From contig NZ_UGJJ01000001.1 of NCBI RefSeq assembly GCF_900451175.1, positions 124,001 through 188,000 on the forward strand: a DNA stretch of 64,000 nucleotides, read 5' to 3'. The first letter of the stretch is position 1. Every line of letters starts with the position of its first letter. This document shows, in pieces, positions 47,975 to 56,125 of the stretch. This stretch comes from Kingella potus (GTDB lineage Bacteria; Pseudomonadota; Gammaproteobacteria; Burkholderiales; Neisseriaceae). A program made the position numbers and the translations under genes. Under the pieces are notes generated by a model that searched no databases, had not been told where the DNA came from, and saw nothing but the letters and a program-made list of their open reading frames with translations.

Positions 47975-50416
47975 ATGGCCAATACACAACACCCCGCCTA
48001 CGACCGCGCTTTGGCTCTGCTGCCGCTGCGCGATGTGGTGGTTTACCCGCATATGGTGCTGCCGCTGTTTGTCGGCCGCCCCAAATCCATCGCCGCGCTG
48101 GAAAGGGCGATGGAAAACGACGAACCGGTTTTCCTGCTGGCGCAGAAAAACCCCAACGACGACGACCCGCAGGAGCAGGATCTGCACCGGATGGGTACGG
48201 TTGCCAACGTGCTGCAAGTGCTGAAACTGCCCGACGGCACGGTAAAAGTGCTGGTGGAAGGCATCCGCCGCGCCCGCACCGTGGAAATCGAAAACAACGG
48301 CGACTATTTCTTCGCCTATGTCGAAACGGAAGACGAAGAAGCCTCTTCCGGCCGCGATATGGAAGCCCTGCGCCGCACCCTGCTCAACGAGTTCGAGCAA
48401 TACGCCAAGCTGAACAAGAAAATCCCGGCCGAAGTGCTGTCCACCATTTCCGGCATTGAAGACAACGGCCGGCTGACCGACACCGTTGCCGCCCACCTGC
48501 AATTGAAACTCGAGCTGCGCCAAGCCGTGCTGGACAAAGTGGACGTGGCCGAACGCATGGAATTTCTAATCGGACAAATCGATGCCGAACTGGATATTTT
48601 GCAGGTGGAAAAACGCATCAAAGGCCGCGTCAAACGCCAGATGGAAAAATCGCAGCGCGAGTATTACCTCAACGAACAGGTCAAAGCCATCCACAAAGAG
48701 CTGGGCGAAGAAGACGAGCGGGCGGAATTCGACAAGCTGGAAGCCGACATCAAAGCGGCCGGCATGAGCAAAGAGGCGGAGGAAAAAGCCCTGTCGGAGC
48801 TGAAAAAACTGAAAATGATGCCGCCGATGTCGGCCGAATCCACCGTGGTGCGCAACTATATCGATACGCTGCTCGATCTGCCGTGGAAGAAAAAAACGCG
48901 CGTCATCAAAGATATTGCCAAAGCCGATTTGGTGCTGGATGCCGACCACTACGGCCTGGAAAAAGTCAAAGAGCGCATTTTGGAATATCTGGCGGTGCAA
49001 AAACGCAGCGAAAAACTCAAAGGCCCCATCCTCTGCCTCGTCGGCCCCCCGGGCGTAGGCAAAACCTCGCTCGGCCAGTCCATCGCCAAAGCCACCGGCC
49101 GCAAATACATCCGCATGGCTTTGGGCGGCGTGCACGACGAGAGCGAGATTCGCGGCCACCGCCGTACCTACATCGGATCCATGCCCGGCAAAATCATCCA
49201 GGGCATGATTAAAGCCGGCGTGAAAAACCCGCTGTTCCTGCTCGACGAAATCGACAAGCTGGGCAGCGACTTCCGTGGCGACCCGTCCAGCGCGCTGCTC
49301 GAAGTGCTCGATCCCGAACAAAACAGCACCTTCTCCGACCACTTTGTCGAAGTGGACTACGATTTGAGCGACGTATTGTTCATCGCCACCTCCAACAGCA
49401 TGAACATCCCCTCCGCCCTGCTCGACCGCATGGAAATCATCCGCCTCTCGGGCTACACCGAAGACGAAAAAGTCAGCATTGCCATGCAGTATCTCGTACC
49501 CAAACAGATGGAACGCAACGGCGTGCGCGAAGGCGAAATCGACATCCGCGAAGAAGCCGTGCGCGACATCGTCCGCTACTACACCCGCGAAGCCGGCGTG
49601 CGCTCGCTCGACCGCGAAATCGCCAAAATCTGCCGCAAAGGCGTGATGGCGGCACAGCTTGCCGAAGATGCGGCAGGGAAGAACGGCGGCGGCAAACCCG
49701 ACACCATCGTCGTCGATGCACAAAACCTGCACGACTACCTTGGCGTACGCCGCTTCGACTTCGGTGTGGCCGAAAACGAAAACCGTGTCGGCCAGGTAAC
49801 CGGACTGGCTTGGACGGAAGTCGGCGGCGAGCTGCTGACCATCGAAGCCGTCGCCCTCAAAGGCAAAGGCAATATCGTCCGCACCGGCAAGCTGGGCGAT
49901 GTCATGCAGGAGTCCATCACCGCCGCATGGAGCGTCGTCCGTTCCCGCGCCGAAGGCTTGGGGCTCTCTCCCGACTTCTACGAAAAACACGACATCCACG
50001 TCCACGTTCCCGAAGGCGCAACGCCCAAAGACGGCCCCAGCGCGGGCATCGGCATGACGCTGGCCTTGGTTTCCGCCTTTACCGGCATCCCCGTCCGTGC
50101 CGATGTGGCGATGACCGGCGAAATTACCCTGCGCGGCGAAGTCCTGCCCATCGGCGGCCTGAAAGAAAAACTGCTGGCCGCCCTGCGCGGCGGCATCAGG
50201 CACGTCCTCATTCCGCAAGGCAACGTCAAAGACTTGGAGGAAATCCCCGCCAACGTCAAAGAAGGCTTGGAAATCCGCCCGGTCAAATGGATAGACGAAG
50301 TATTGGAGTTCGGCCTCGAACGCCGTCCCGAACCGTTCAAAGCCACAGATCTGCCGGCCTCTTCGGCAGGGACGGCAACGGCGGCAAAGTCAAGCGCAAA
50401 CGCCCAGCGGCACTGA
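47975..50416 (+). CDS. lon: ATP-dependent protease Lon
   Basis: 813 aa. N-terminal substrate domain (ALLPLRDVVVYPHMVLPLFV), coiled coil, AAA+ module (GPPGVGKTSLGQSI; LLDEIDKLGSDFRGDPSSAL) and C-terminal Ser-Lys protease (DGPSAGIGMTLALVSAFTG with the serine, GGLKEKLLAA region with the lysine). Degrades misfolded and regulatory proteins. AAGGAAG precedes the ATG. Followed by a hairpin terminator and hupB. Confidence 0.97.
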   Translation: MANTQHPAYDRALALLPLRDVVVYPHMVLPLFVGRPKSIAALERAMENDEPVFLLAQKNPNDDDPQEQDLHRMGTVANVLQVLKLPDGTVKVLVEGIRRARTVEIENNGDYFFAYVETEDEEASSGRDMEALRRTLLNEFEQYAKLNKKIPAEVLSTISGIEDNGRLTDTVAAHLQLKLELRQAVLDKVDVAERMEFLIGQIDAELDILQVEKRIKGRVKRQMEKSQREYYLNEQVKAIHKELGEEDERAEFDKLEADIKAAGMSKEAEEKALSELKKLKMMPPMSAESTVVRNYIDTLLDLPWKKKTRVIKDIAKADLVLDADHYGLEKVKERILEYLAVQKRSEKLKGPILCLVGPPGVGKTSLGQSIAKATGRKYIRMALGGVHDESEIRGHRRTYIGSMPGKIIQGMIKAGVKNPLFLLDEIDKLGSDFRGDPSSALLEVLDPEQNSTFSDHFVEVDYDLSDVLFIATSNSMNIPSALLDRMEIIRLSGYTEDEKVSIAMQYLVPKQMERNGVREGEIDIREEAVRDIVRYYTREAGVRSLDREIAKICRKGVMAAQLAEDAAGKNGGGKPDTIVVDAQNLHDYLGVRRFDFGVAENENRVGQVTGLAWTEVGGELLTIEAVALKGKGNIVRTGKLGDVMQESITAAWSVVRSRAEGLGLSPDFYEKHDIHVHVPEGATPKDGPSAGIGMTLALVSAFTGIPVRADVAMTGEITLRGEVLPIGGLKEKLLAALRGGIRHVLIPQGNVKDLEEIPANVKEGLEIRPVKWIDEVLEFGLERRPEPFKATDLPASSAGTATAAKSSANAQRH

Positions 50417-50446
50417 TGCAAAGCGGCTAATGTTGCAAAAAAAGAC

Positions 50447-50492
50447 AAGCGCGCACAAACGGACGGAAAATGTCCTCCGTTTGTGCGTTTGT
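50447..50492. terminator. hairpin terminator between lon and hupB
   Basis: CGCACAAACGGA (50452-50463) pairs perfectly with TCCGTTTGTGCG (50476-50487), extended by GACAA/TTGTC on the outside. One of the few non-DUS terminators in the chromosomal part. Confidence 0.75.
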
Positions 50493-50494
50493 CC

Positions 50495-50524
50495 TTGACA
50501 CGGCAAATCCCGCCTTGCTATAAA
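50495..50524 (+). promoter_or_regulatory. sigma-70 promoter of hupB
   Basis: Consensus TTGACA (50495-50500), 18-bp spacer, TATAAA (50519-50524), about 90 bases before the hupB start. The best-matching promoter in the window, fitting an abundant protein. Confidence 0.75.
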
Positions 50525-50615
50525 GCCGCGTCATTATCCATCCGCATTCCCGAACGCGGAGCGTTTGGGAATTTTCCATGTTTTAAATGTTTCATTAGAC
50601 AGAAAGGGACTTATC

Positions 50616-50885
50616 GTGAACAAGTCTGAATTAATCGAAGCCATGGCTCAGGAAGCCGACATTTCCAAAGCCGCCGCCGCCAAAGCTCTGGACGGCATGG
50701 TAAACGCCATTACCGAATCCCTGAAAAAAGGCGACACCGTAACCGTAGTCGGCTTCGGCTCTTTCTATGTCGGCGAACGCGCAGAACGCCAGGGCCGCAA
50801 TCCCAAAACCGGCGAGCCGCTGACTATCGCTGCTGCCAAAACCCCGAAATTCCGCGCCGGCAAAACGCTGAAAGACGCGCTGTAA
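50616..50885 (+). CDS. hupB: DNA-binding protein HU
   Basis: 89 aa, exact family length. MNKSELIEAMAQEADISKAA, VTVVGFGSFYVGERAERQGR NPKTGEPLTI and AAKTPKFRAGKTLKDAL are the HU dimerisation helix and beta-arm. Start GTG at 50616 with AAGGGA six bases upstream; the upstream extension is not conserved. Followed by a DUS pair (50919-50952). Confidence 0.96.
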   Translation: MNKSELIEAMAQEADISKAAAAKALDGMVNAITESLKKGDTVTVVGFGSFYVGERAERQGRNPKTGEPLTIAAAKTPKFRAGKTLKDAL

Positions 50886-50918
50886 GCATCGGAGTACAGC
50901 CGGTTGCCAATTGCCGCA

Positions 50919-50952
50919 AAAGGCCGTCTGAAAACATTTTCAGACGGCCTTT
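50919..50952. terminator. DUS-pair terminator after hupB
   Basis: AAAGGCCGTCTGAAAA (50919-50934) with TTTTCAGACGGCCTTT (50937-50952), two-base loop. Confidence 0.85.
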
Positions 50953-51096
50953 GCCGTTGTCCGCCGTTTCCGGCAGGCTGTCCGGCAGCACAATACACAC
51001 GCCAAGCCCAGCAGGCTTGCCTCTTCCGCCCACTGTTGCATTTTCAGACGGCCTGTCCGCTATAATCCGCCTCTTTTTTCCGCAGCGCAAAACTTT

Positions 51097-52080
51097 ATGA
51101 CCGACCGACCGTGCTACCTGATTCTTGCCCCGATGCAGGGGCTGACCGATGCGCCGATGCGCGATCTGCTCACCCGTATCGGCGGCTTCGACGAATGCGT
51201 GAGCGAATTTGTCCGCATCACCCACACCGTGCATTCCCGCGCCGCGTGGCTGAAATACGCGCCGGAAATGGCACACGGCAGCCGCACGCCGTCGGGCATC
51301 CCCTGCACCGTCCAGCTTCTGGGCAGCGATGCGGACAATATGGCTGTGAACGCGCTGGAAGCGGTGCGTTTCGGAGCCGCCAAAATCGACCTTAATTTCG
51401 GCTGCCCCGCGCCCACGGTAAACAAACACCAAGGCGGCGCAGTGCTGCTGAAAGAGCCGCAGTGCGTTTACCGGATTGTCCGAACCCTGCGCGATGCCCT
51501 GCCCGCGCACATTCCGCTCACCGGCAAAATGCGGCTGGGCTTCGAGGACAAAACGCTGGCTCTGGAAAACGCACAGGCCATCGCCGAAGGCGGCGCGTGC
51601 GCCCTGACCGTCCATGCCCGAACCAAAGTCGAGGGCTACGAACCGCCCGCACATTGGGGCTGGATAAAAAAAATCGCCGCAGCGGCGGACATTCCGGTAA
51701 CCGCCAACGGCGACGTGTTTACCCTGCAAGACTATCTCGACATCAAACGCGAAAGCGGCTGCAACAGCATTATGATCGGGCGCGGCGCAGTCATCCGCCC
51801 GTGGCTGGCACGGCAGATTAAAGCCTATGAAAACGGTGGAAACACGGCGGAACCGGCGTTTGCGCAAACGCTGCAATGGATACGGCTGTTTGTGGATTTG
51901 TGTCTGAACGCGCCGGGCGGCAATGAAAAATATGCCGTTGCCCGCCTGAAACAATGGCTGGGCATGATGAAAAAGGCCGAGCCGCAGGCACAGGCCTTGT
52001 TTGACGCAATCCGCACGCTGAAAGAAGCGGCGGCGGTAAAAGCCGTGCTGGCCGAGTCTGCCAAGCAAGAGGCCGTCTGA
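51097..52080 (+). CDS. dusC: tRNA-dihydrouridine(16) synthase
   Basis: 327 aa FMN enzyme reducing U16 in tRNA. APMQGLTDAPMRDLLTRIGG, the catalytic cysteine in NFGCPAPTVNKHQGG, LTGKMRLGFED, LTVHARTKVEGYEPPAHW and GRGAVIRPWL. The Dus16-type features in the second half support DusC. The last codons GAG GCC GTC TGA are a DUS, which also forms the left arm of the terminator. TATAAT at 51061-51066 is a likely -10. Confidence 0.92.
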   Translation: MTDRPCYLILAPMQGLTDAPMRDLLTRIGGFDECVSEFVRITHTVHSRAAWLKYAPEMAHGSRTPSGIPCTVQLLGSDADNMAVNALEAVRFGAAKIDLNFGCPAPTVNKHQGGAVLLKEPQCVYRIVRTLRDALPAHIPLTGKMRLGFEDKTLALENAQAIAEGGACALTVHARTKVEGYEPPAHWGWIKKIAAAADIPVTANGDVFTLQDYLDIKRESGCNSIMIGRGAVIRPWLARQIKAYENGGNTAEPAFAQTLQWIRLFVDLCLNAPGGNEKYAVARLKQWLGMMKKAEPQAQALFDAIRTLKEAAAVKAVLAESAKQEAV

Positions 52081-52102
52081 AAAACAGATTTCAGACGGCC
52101 TG
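52070..52102. terminator. DUS-pair terminator overlapping the dusC stop codon
   Basis: AGGCCGTCTGAAA around 52071-52083 contains the TGA stop and pairs with TTTCAGACGGCCT (about 52089-52101). Confidence 0.75.
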
Positions 52103-52212
52103 TTACTTGGCTTCATGCTGACAACCTGTGCAGGGTGTATGGCGCAGCCACGCACGCGTTTTTTCATCGTGTCCGACGCGCGGTACACGCAACGGCAGGA
52201 AAAACAGACAAA

Positions 52213-52255
52213 GAGGCCGTCTGAAAACCCGTTGGCAGGTTTTCAGACGGCCTCA
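52213..52255. terminator. DUS-pair terminator of uppP
   Basis: GAGGCCGTCTGAAAAC followed within 11 bases by GTTTTCAGACGGCCTC, just past the uppP stop on the minus strand. A second pair for dusC is nearby, so convergent genes each have one. Confidence 0.8.
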
Positions 52256-52272
52256 AATCTTTATCCGGCTGC

Positions 52273-53088
52273 TTATTTCAATGCCGCGAAATACAGCAGC
52301 ACCAACGCGCCCAGCACAATCCGATACCAGCCGAAGATTTTGAAATCGTGCCGTTTGATATAGGCCATCAGAAATTTGATGGCAAGAATGCTGACGACAA
52401 AGCTGACGGTCATGCCGCAGAACAGGATGCCCGCTTCGTGGGCGGTAAACGACAGGCCGTGTTTGGCAATTTTCAACAGACTGGCCCCCAGCATCACCGG
52501 CACGGCCAGGAAAAAGGTAAATTCCGCCGCCACTTCGCGGCTCAGGCCGACGGTGATGCCGCCGAGTATGGTTGCGCCCGAGCGGCTGGTGCCGGGCAGC
52601 ACGGCGGCAATCACCTGAAACAGCCCCACCCACAATGCCTGCATATAGGTAATGCCCGCCAGATTGGTGGTTTGCGGCCTGTGGTGTTTATTGCGGTTTT
52701 CCACCACGATAAAGGCGATGCCGAACAGGATGAGCATCACCGCCACGGTAAACGGATTGTAGAAATGGCGGTCGATCCACTCGTCCAGCGACAGACCGAC
52801 CACCGCGGCGGGTACGCAGGCCAGCAGAATCTTGCTCCACAGCGGCACGGCCTCGGGCTTAAGCCGCAGCCCGCGCGCAAACGGCCAGAGCTTGTCGAAA
52901 TACAACACCGCCACCGCCGCAATCGCACCGAGCTGTATCACAACCAGAAACATTTTCCAAAATTCGGGCGACACATCGAGCCGCACAAATTCGTCCAGCA
53001 GAATCATATGGCCGGTGGAGCTGACGGGCAGCCATTCGGTAATGCCTTCCACAATGCCGAACAATGCGGCCTTCAAAATATCAAGCAT
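52273..53088 (-). CDS. uppP: undecaprenyl-diphosphatase (BacA/UppP)
   Basis: 271 aa, eight membrane helices. GIVEGITEWLPVSSTGHMIL and PGTSRSGATILGGI are the two signature motifs with catalytic Glu, His and Arg. Recycles the lipid carrier for peptidoglycan and other polymers. Preceded on its upstream side by DUS-containing spacer. Confidence 0.96.
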   Translation of the reverse strand: MLDILKAALFGIVEGITEWLPVSSTGHMILLDEFVRLDVSPEFWKMFLVVIQLGAIAAVAVLYFDKLWPFARGLRLKPEAVPLWSKILLACVPAAVVGLSLDEWIDRHFYNPFTVAVMLILFGIAFIVVENRNKHHRPQTTNLAGITYMQALWVGLFQVIAAVLPGTSRSGATILGGITVGLSREVAAEFTFFLAVPVMLGASLLKIAKHGLSFTAHEAGILFCGMTVSFVVSILAIKFLMAYIKRHDFKIFGWYRIVLGALVLLYFAALK

Positions 53089-53167
53089 AAAACTTCTTCA
53101 ATCCGTAACAACAAAAGCGGCGGATTCTACCCGATTTCCACAAGCAGGAGCGGCGCGGGCAAACGAA

Positions 53168-53202
53168 AGGCCGTCTGAAAACTTGATTTTCAGACGGCCT
53201 TG
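53168..53202. terminator. DUS-pair hairpin between uspA-like gene and uppP
   Basis: AAAGGCCGTCTGAAAAC followed after seven bases by TTTTCAGACGGCCTT. Lies 18 bases beyond the uspA-like stop. Confidence 0.8.
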
Positions 53203-53219
53203 CCGGATGCGGCCGGCGT

Positions 53220-53702
53220 TTACGCTTCGTCTTCTTCGCCGCCGCCCTCGCTGCGGATAATCAGCAGCGGCAGATGGCTCTGGCGCATCACGGTTTCGGC
53301 GAAGCTGCCCATCAGTAGGTGCATCAGGCCGGTGCGGCCGTGCGTGCCGAGCACCAGCAGATCCGCACCCTGCTTGTCGGCGTAATCCACCAGCTCCTGC
53401 GCCATTTCGCGCGCACCTTTGTTGGCCAGCAGCAGGTGCGTATTCACGCCTGCAATGCCCGGTTCCGCACTGTTGGCGATTTCCAAAGCCTCAGCCAAGA
53501 CTTCGTTGCCGTTGGCCACGGCCGCTTCTTCATAGCTGTTCTGCTGCAAAAATTCCGGGGCGAGCGCCATATATTCGGCTGGGTTGGCAACATGAACCAA
53601 AGTCAGCTGTGCCTTTCCCGCCGCCGCCACGCCGCACGCATGTTTCAAAGCATTGGCCGAAGTTTCGCTGCCGTCTACTGCTACCACCAGATGTTTGTAC
53701 AT
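53220..53702 (-). CDS. universal stress protein (UspA family)
   Basis: 160 aa. HLVVAVDGSETSANALKHAC at the start and the ATP-binding signature VLGTHGRTGLMHLLMGSFAE near the C-terminus (G-2x-G-9x-G type). AAGGAG lies upstream of the ATG at 53702. Ends with an acidic GGGEEDEA tail. Role in stress survival by family only. Confidence 0.9.
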   Translation of the reverse strand: MYKHLVVAVDGSETSANALKHACGVAAAGKAQLTLVHVANPAEYMALAPEFLQQNSYEEAAVANGNEVLAEALEIANSAEPGIAGVNTHLLLANKGAREMAQELVDYADKQGADLLVLGTHGRTGLMHLLMGSFAETVMRQSHLPLLIIRSEGGGEEDEA

Positions 53703-53873
53703 AAAACTCTCCTTGTCTTGACTTAAACGATGAAAATGAAAGCCGTCATCCGCACCCATCCGCTGCGGGCGCAGGTTTGAAGGCACCTCCTGAGCGGACA
53801 TTCCGCACGCCCCGCAGTATAATCCAGCCCGCGCACAAATGCGCATTTTTTCTGTTTCCTTTGATATGACACA

Positions 53874-54641
53874 ATGACCGCCCTTTCCCCCCCGCGCCGC
53901 TTTGCCGGCATTGCCCGCCTCTACGGCGAACCCGCCCTGCAACGGTTTTCCCAAGCGCACGTCTGCGTTGTCGGCCTCGGCGGCGTCGGCTCGTGGGCGG
54001 CAGAGGCACTCGCCCGCTCCGGCATCGGCGCGCTTACCCTGATCGATCTCGACAACGTCGCCGAATCCAATACCAACCGCCAAATCCACGCCCTTACCGA
54101 CAACTTCGGCAAAGCCAAAACCACCGCCCTGGCCGAACGCATCCTGCAAATCAACCCCGCCTGCCGCGTCGGCGAAATCGAAGACTTCGTCGGCGAAGAC
54201 AACCTGCACACGCTTTTCAGACGGCCTTACAGCTTCGTAATCGACGCAATAGACCAAGTACGCGCCAAAGCCGCCATGGCCGCGCATTTCGTAGGCAGCG
54301 GCCAGCCTTTCGTCCTCAGCGGCGGCGCGGGCGGCCAGAGAAATCCGGCAAACATCCGCACCGCCGACCTTGCCGCCGTTACCCATGATCCGCTGTTGGC
54401 CAACCTGCGCTACACCCTGCGCCGCCGCCACGGCTTCCCGCGCGACCCGAAACAAAAAATGCGCGTCCCCTGCGTCTATTCCCTCGAAAACACCGCCCCG
54501 CCGCACACCGCCCAAGCCTGCGATGCCGCCCCGCAAGGCCTGTCGTGCGCGGGCTACGGCGCAAGCATGATCGTAACCGCCGCCTTCGGCCTCTACTGCG
54601 CCCAAGCCGCAATCGAACACATCGCCTCGGCCCAACCGTAA
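53874..54641 (+). CDS. tcdA: tRNA threonylcarbamoyladenosine dehydratase
   Basis: 255 aa E1-like enzyme that cyclises t6A37 to ct6A37. RFAGIARLYGEPALQRF, the nucleotide motif VVGLGGVGSWAAEALARSGI, LIDLDNVAESNTNRQIHAL and GGAGGQ are diagnostic. Its usual partner genes csdA/csdE are not adjacent. TATAAT at 53818-53823 may be its -10. A translated DUS gives FRRPYS. Confidence 0.94.
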   Translation: MTALSPPRRFAGIARLYGEPALQRFSQAHVCVVGLGGVGSWAAEALARSGIGALTLIDLDNVAESNTNRQIHALTDNFGKAKTTALAERILQINPACRVGEIEDFVGEDNLHTLFRRPYSFVIDAIDQVRAKAAMAAHFVGSGQPFVLSGGAGGQRNPANIRTADLAAVTHDPLLANLRYTLRRRHGFPRDPKQKMRVPCVYSLENTAPPHTAQACDAAPQGLSCAGYGASMIVTAAFGLYCAQAAIEHIASAQP

Positions 54642-54742
54642 AACCGCTTGGTTTTTCCCGCCGGAAAGCGCGATAATCAGGCCGTCTGAAAAACACACGC
54701 CCATCCTGTTTTTCCGCAACCCGACAACAAAGGAGCAGCAAA

Positions 54743-55123
54743 ATGAAATATGCCGCACTCGCAGCCGCAGCCGTCTTACTCTCCGCCTGCGCCCTCACCC
54801 CCGAGCAACGCGCCGAACGCGAAGCCGCCCACATCCGCGCCCGCCAAAACCTGCAAGTTGCCCTCGCCGCCCAATGCGACCCCGACACCGCCACGCTCAT
54901 GCGCCGCCAGTTCGACGGCCAGACCGGCGCGGACGCAAAAGACAAACAAACCTTCCGCCTCGCCTACATCGACAAAGTAAACGACAAAATGTTCCAAGCC
55001 TGCTACCGCATGGCCTGGCAGAGCTACGCCGCCCAGCAGCGTCTCGAAGACCTGCGCCGTTACAGCCGCTACTACGACGACTGGTGGTACGGCCCGCGCC
55101 CGTGGGGTCCCTGGTGGTGGTAA
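54743..55123 (+). CDS. small lipoprotein with Trp/Pro-rich C-terminus
   Basis: 126 aa. Signal peptide with lipobox LSAC (cleavage before Cys17). A helical, basic middle section with two cysteines (AAQCDPDTAT, FQACYRMAW). The C-terminal tail ends RYYDDWWYGPRPWGPWWW, unusually aromatic. AAAGGAGC upstream of the ATG. Family not recognised. Confidence 0.7.
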   Translation: MKYAALAAAAVLLSACALTPEQRAEREAAHIRARQNLQVALAAQCDPDTATLMRRQFDGQTGADAKDKQTFRLAYIDKVNDKMFQACYRMAWQSYAAQQRLEDLRRYSRYYDDWWYGPRPWGPWWW

Positions 55124-55218
55124 GGCCGTCTGAAAACGGCATTGCCGGCCCGCCCGATTTTTCAGACGGCCTCAAAGGCCGTCTGAATGCCTTTATAAAA
55201 ACCTTGGAAGCACCCGCC

Positions 55219-55842
55219 ATGCCCGCCAACCCCTTCCGCCGCCAGATCACCCGCCTCCGCATCCGTCCTCATGCGAAATTACCCAAACCCTGCCGCATAC
55301 GCGGCAAAAACAACCTGAATGCCGCCCACATCAAGCTCCTCACACTCACGCTCGAACTCTCCGAAGATTTCGACGCGCGCGACAGACCGCTGATTAAGAA
55401 ACTGCTGCGCGAATACCGCAAATGCTACCCGCTCGGCCTGGATGTCCGCGACGAAATTGCCCTTTGCGCCATGATGCTCTACCGCCATATGCAGTGGCAC
55501 GACATCCGCAGCCTCTACCGCGCCAAATTCGGCGGCGGCAGCGATTTGGCGTGCTCGCTCGACATCGAACTCGTGTTCGGCTTCGATGCGGAAGAAGCCA
55601 TAGGCTACCTGAACAATCTGCCGCCCAAAAAACGCAAACCCATCGACCGCGACATCATCCGCACCATCAAACGCTACCTAAGCCAACGCCCCGAAGCCGT
55701 TTACCGCAGCCGCAGCGAATACCTGCAACGCATCGAAAAACACCTCATGGACTGCCGTCGCGAAGAACTGTGGGCAATATACGGCAAAGCACTGCAACCG
55801 CTGTTGGGCTATGCCGGATACCAAAGCACGGAAACGGAATAA
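55219..55842 (+). CDS. conserved-looking protein of unknown function
   Basis: 207 aa, basic, no signal or membrane helix, mostly helical. Notable stretches: PLIKKLLREYRKCYPLGLDV, MLYRHMQWHDIRSLYRAKFG and PKKRKPIDRDIIRTIKRYLS. The basic helices suggest nucleic-acid binding but no domain is identified. The ATG at 55219 has GGAAG eight bases upstream; the open frame continues upstream through DUS-rich non-coding sequence. Followed by a DUS. Confidence 0.65.
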   Translation: MPANPFRRQITRLRIRPHAKLPKPCRIRGKNNLNAAHIKLLTLTLELSEDFDARDRPLIKKLLREYRKCYPLGLDVRDEIALCAMMLYRHMQWHDIRSLYRAKFGGGSDLACSLDIELVFGFDAEEAIGYLNNLPPKKRKPIDRDIIRTIKRYLSQRPEAVYRSRSEYLQRIEKHLMDCRREELWAIYGKALQPLLGYAGYQSTETE

Positions 55843-55943
55843 GCCTTTTCAGACGGCCTCCAAGCCCAAAGTCCGTCTGCAACCTGCCAAATTGACCCCC
55901 CTGCCGAAAGCGCGGATAATCCGCTCCGCTTAAAAACCATTGT

Positions 55944-55978
55944 TTTCAGGCTGCCTTAAAACAAAAGGCAGCCTGAAA
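55944..55978. terminator. inverted pair of a different uptake-sequence dialect (AGGCAGCCTGAA)
   Basis: TTTCAGGCTGCCTT (55944-55957) pairs with AAGGCAGCCTGAAA (55965-55978). This 12-mer is the dialect I associate with Kingella, not the AG-DUS used throughout the rest of the window. Confidence 0.7.
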
Positions 55979-56022
55979 CCTTTGCAAACCCCAACAGCAG
56001 TCCGAAACCAAAAAATACCGTC

Positions 56023-56042
56023 ATTCCCGCCTGCGCGGGAGT
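56023..56042. repeat. dRS3-type neisserial repeat (one mismatch)
   Basis: ATTCCCGCCTGCGCGGGAGT matches the dRS3 form ATTCCC-N8-GGGAAT except for one base (G at 56041). dRS3 elements are dispersed in neisserial genomes and are integration targets of some filamentous phages. Confidence 0.65.
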
Positions 56043-56125
56043 TACGCTGCTTGGCAGCATACGGAATTTTGCCAAGGTTTCGGCCTGAAAGCCGTTCCAC
56101 CCCACCCGAACACAACACCGACACC

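Noticed and set aside
53220..54758. 512-codon minus-strand frame containing the UspA-like protein
   Set aside because: Only the last 160 codons are UspA; the rest is antisense to tcdA and lacks homology. The ATG at 53702 has the ribosome-binding site.
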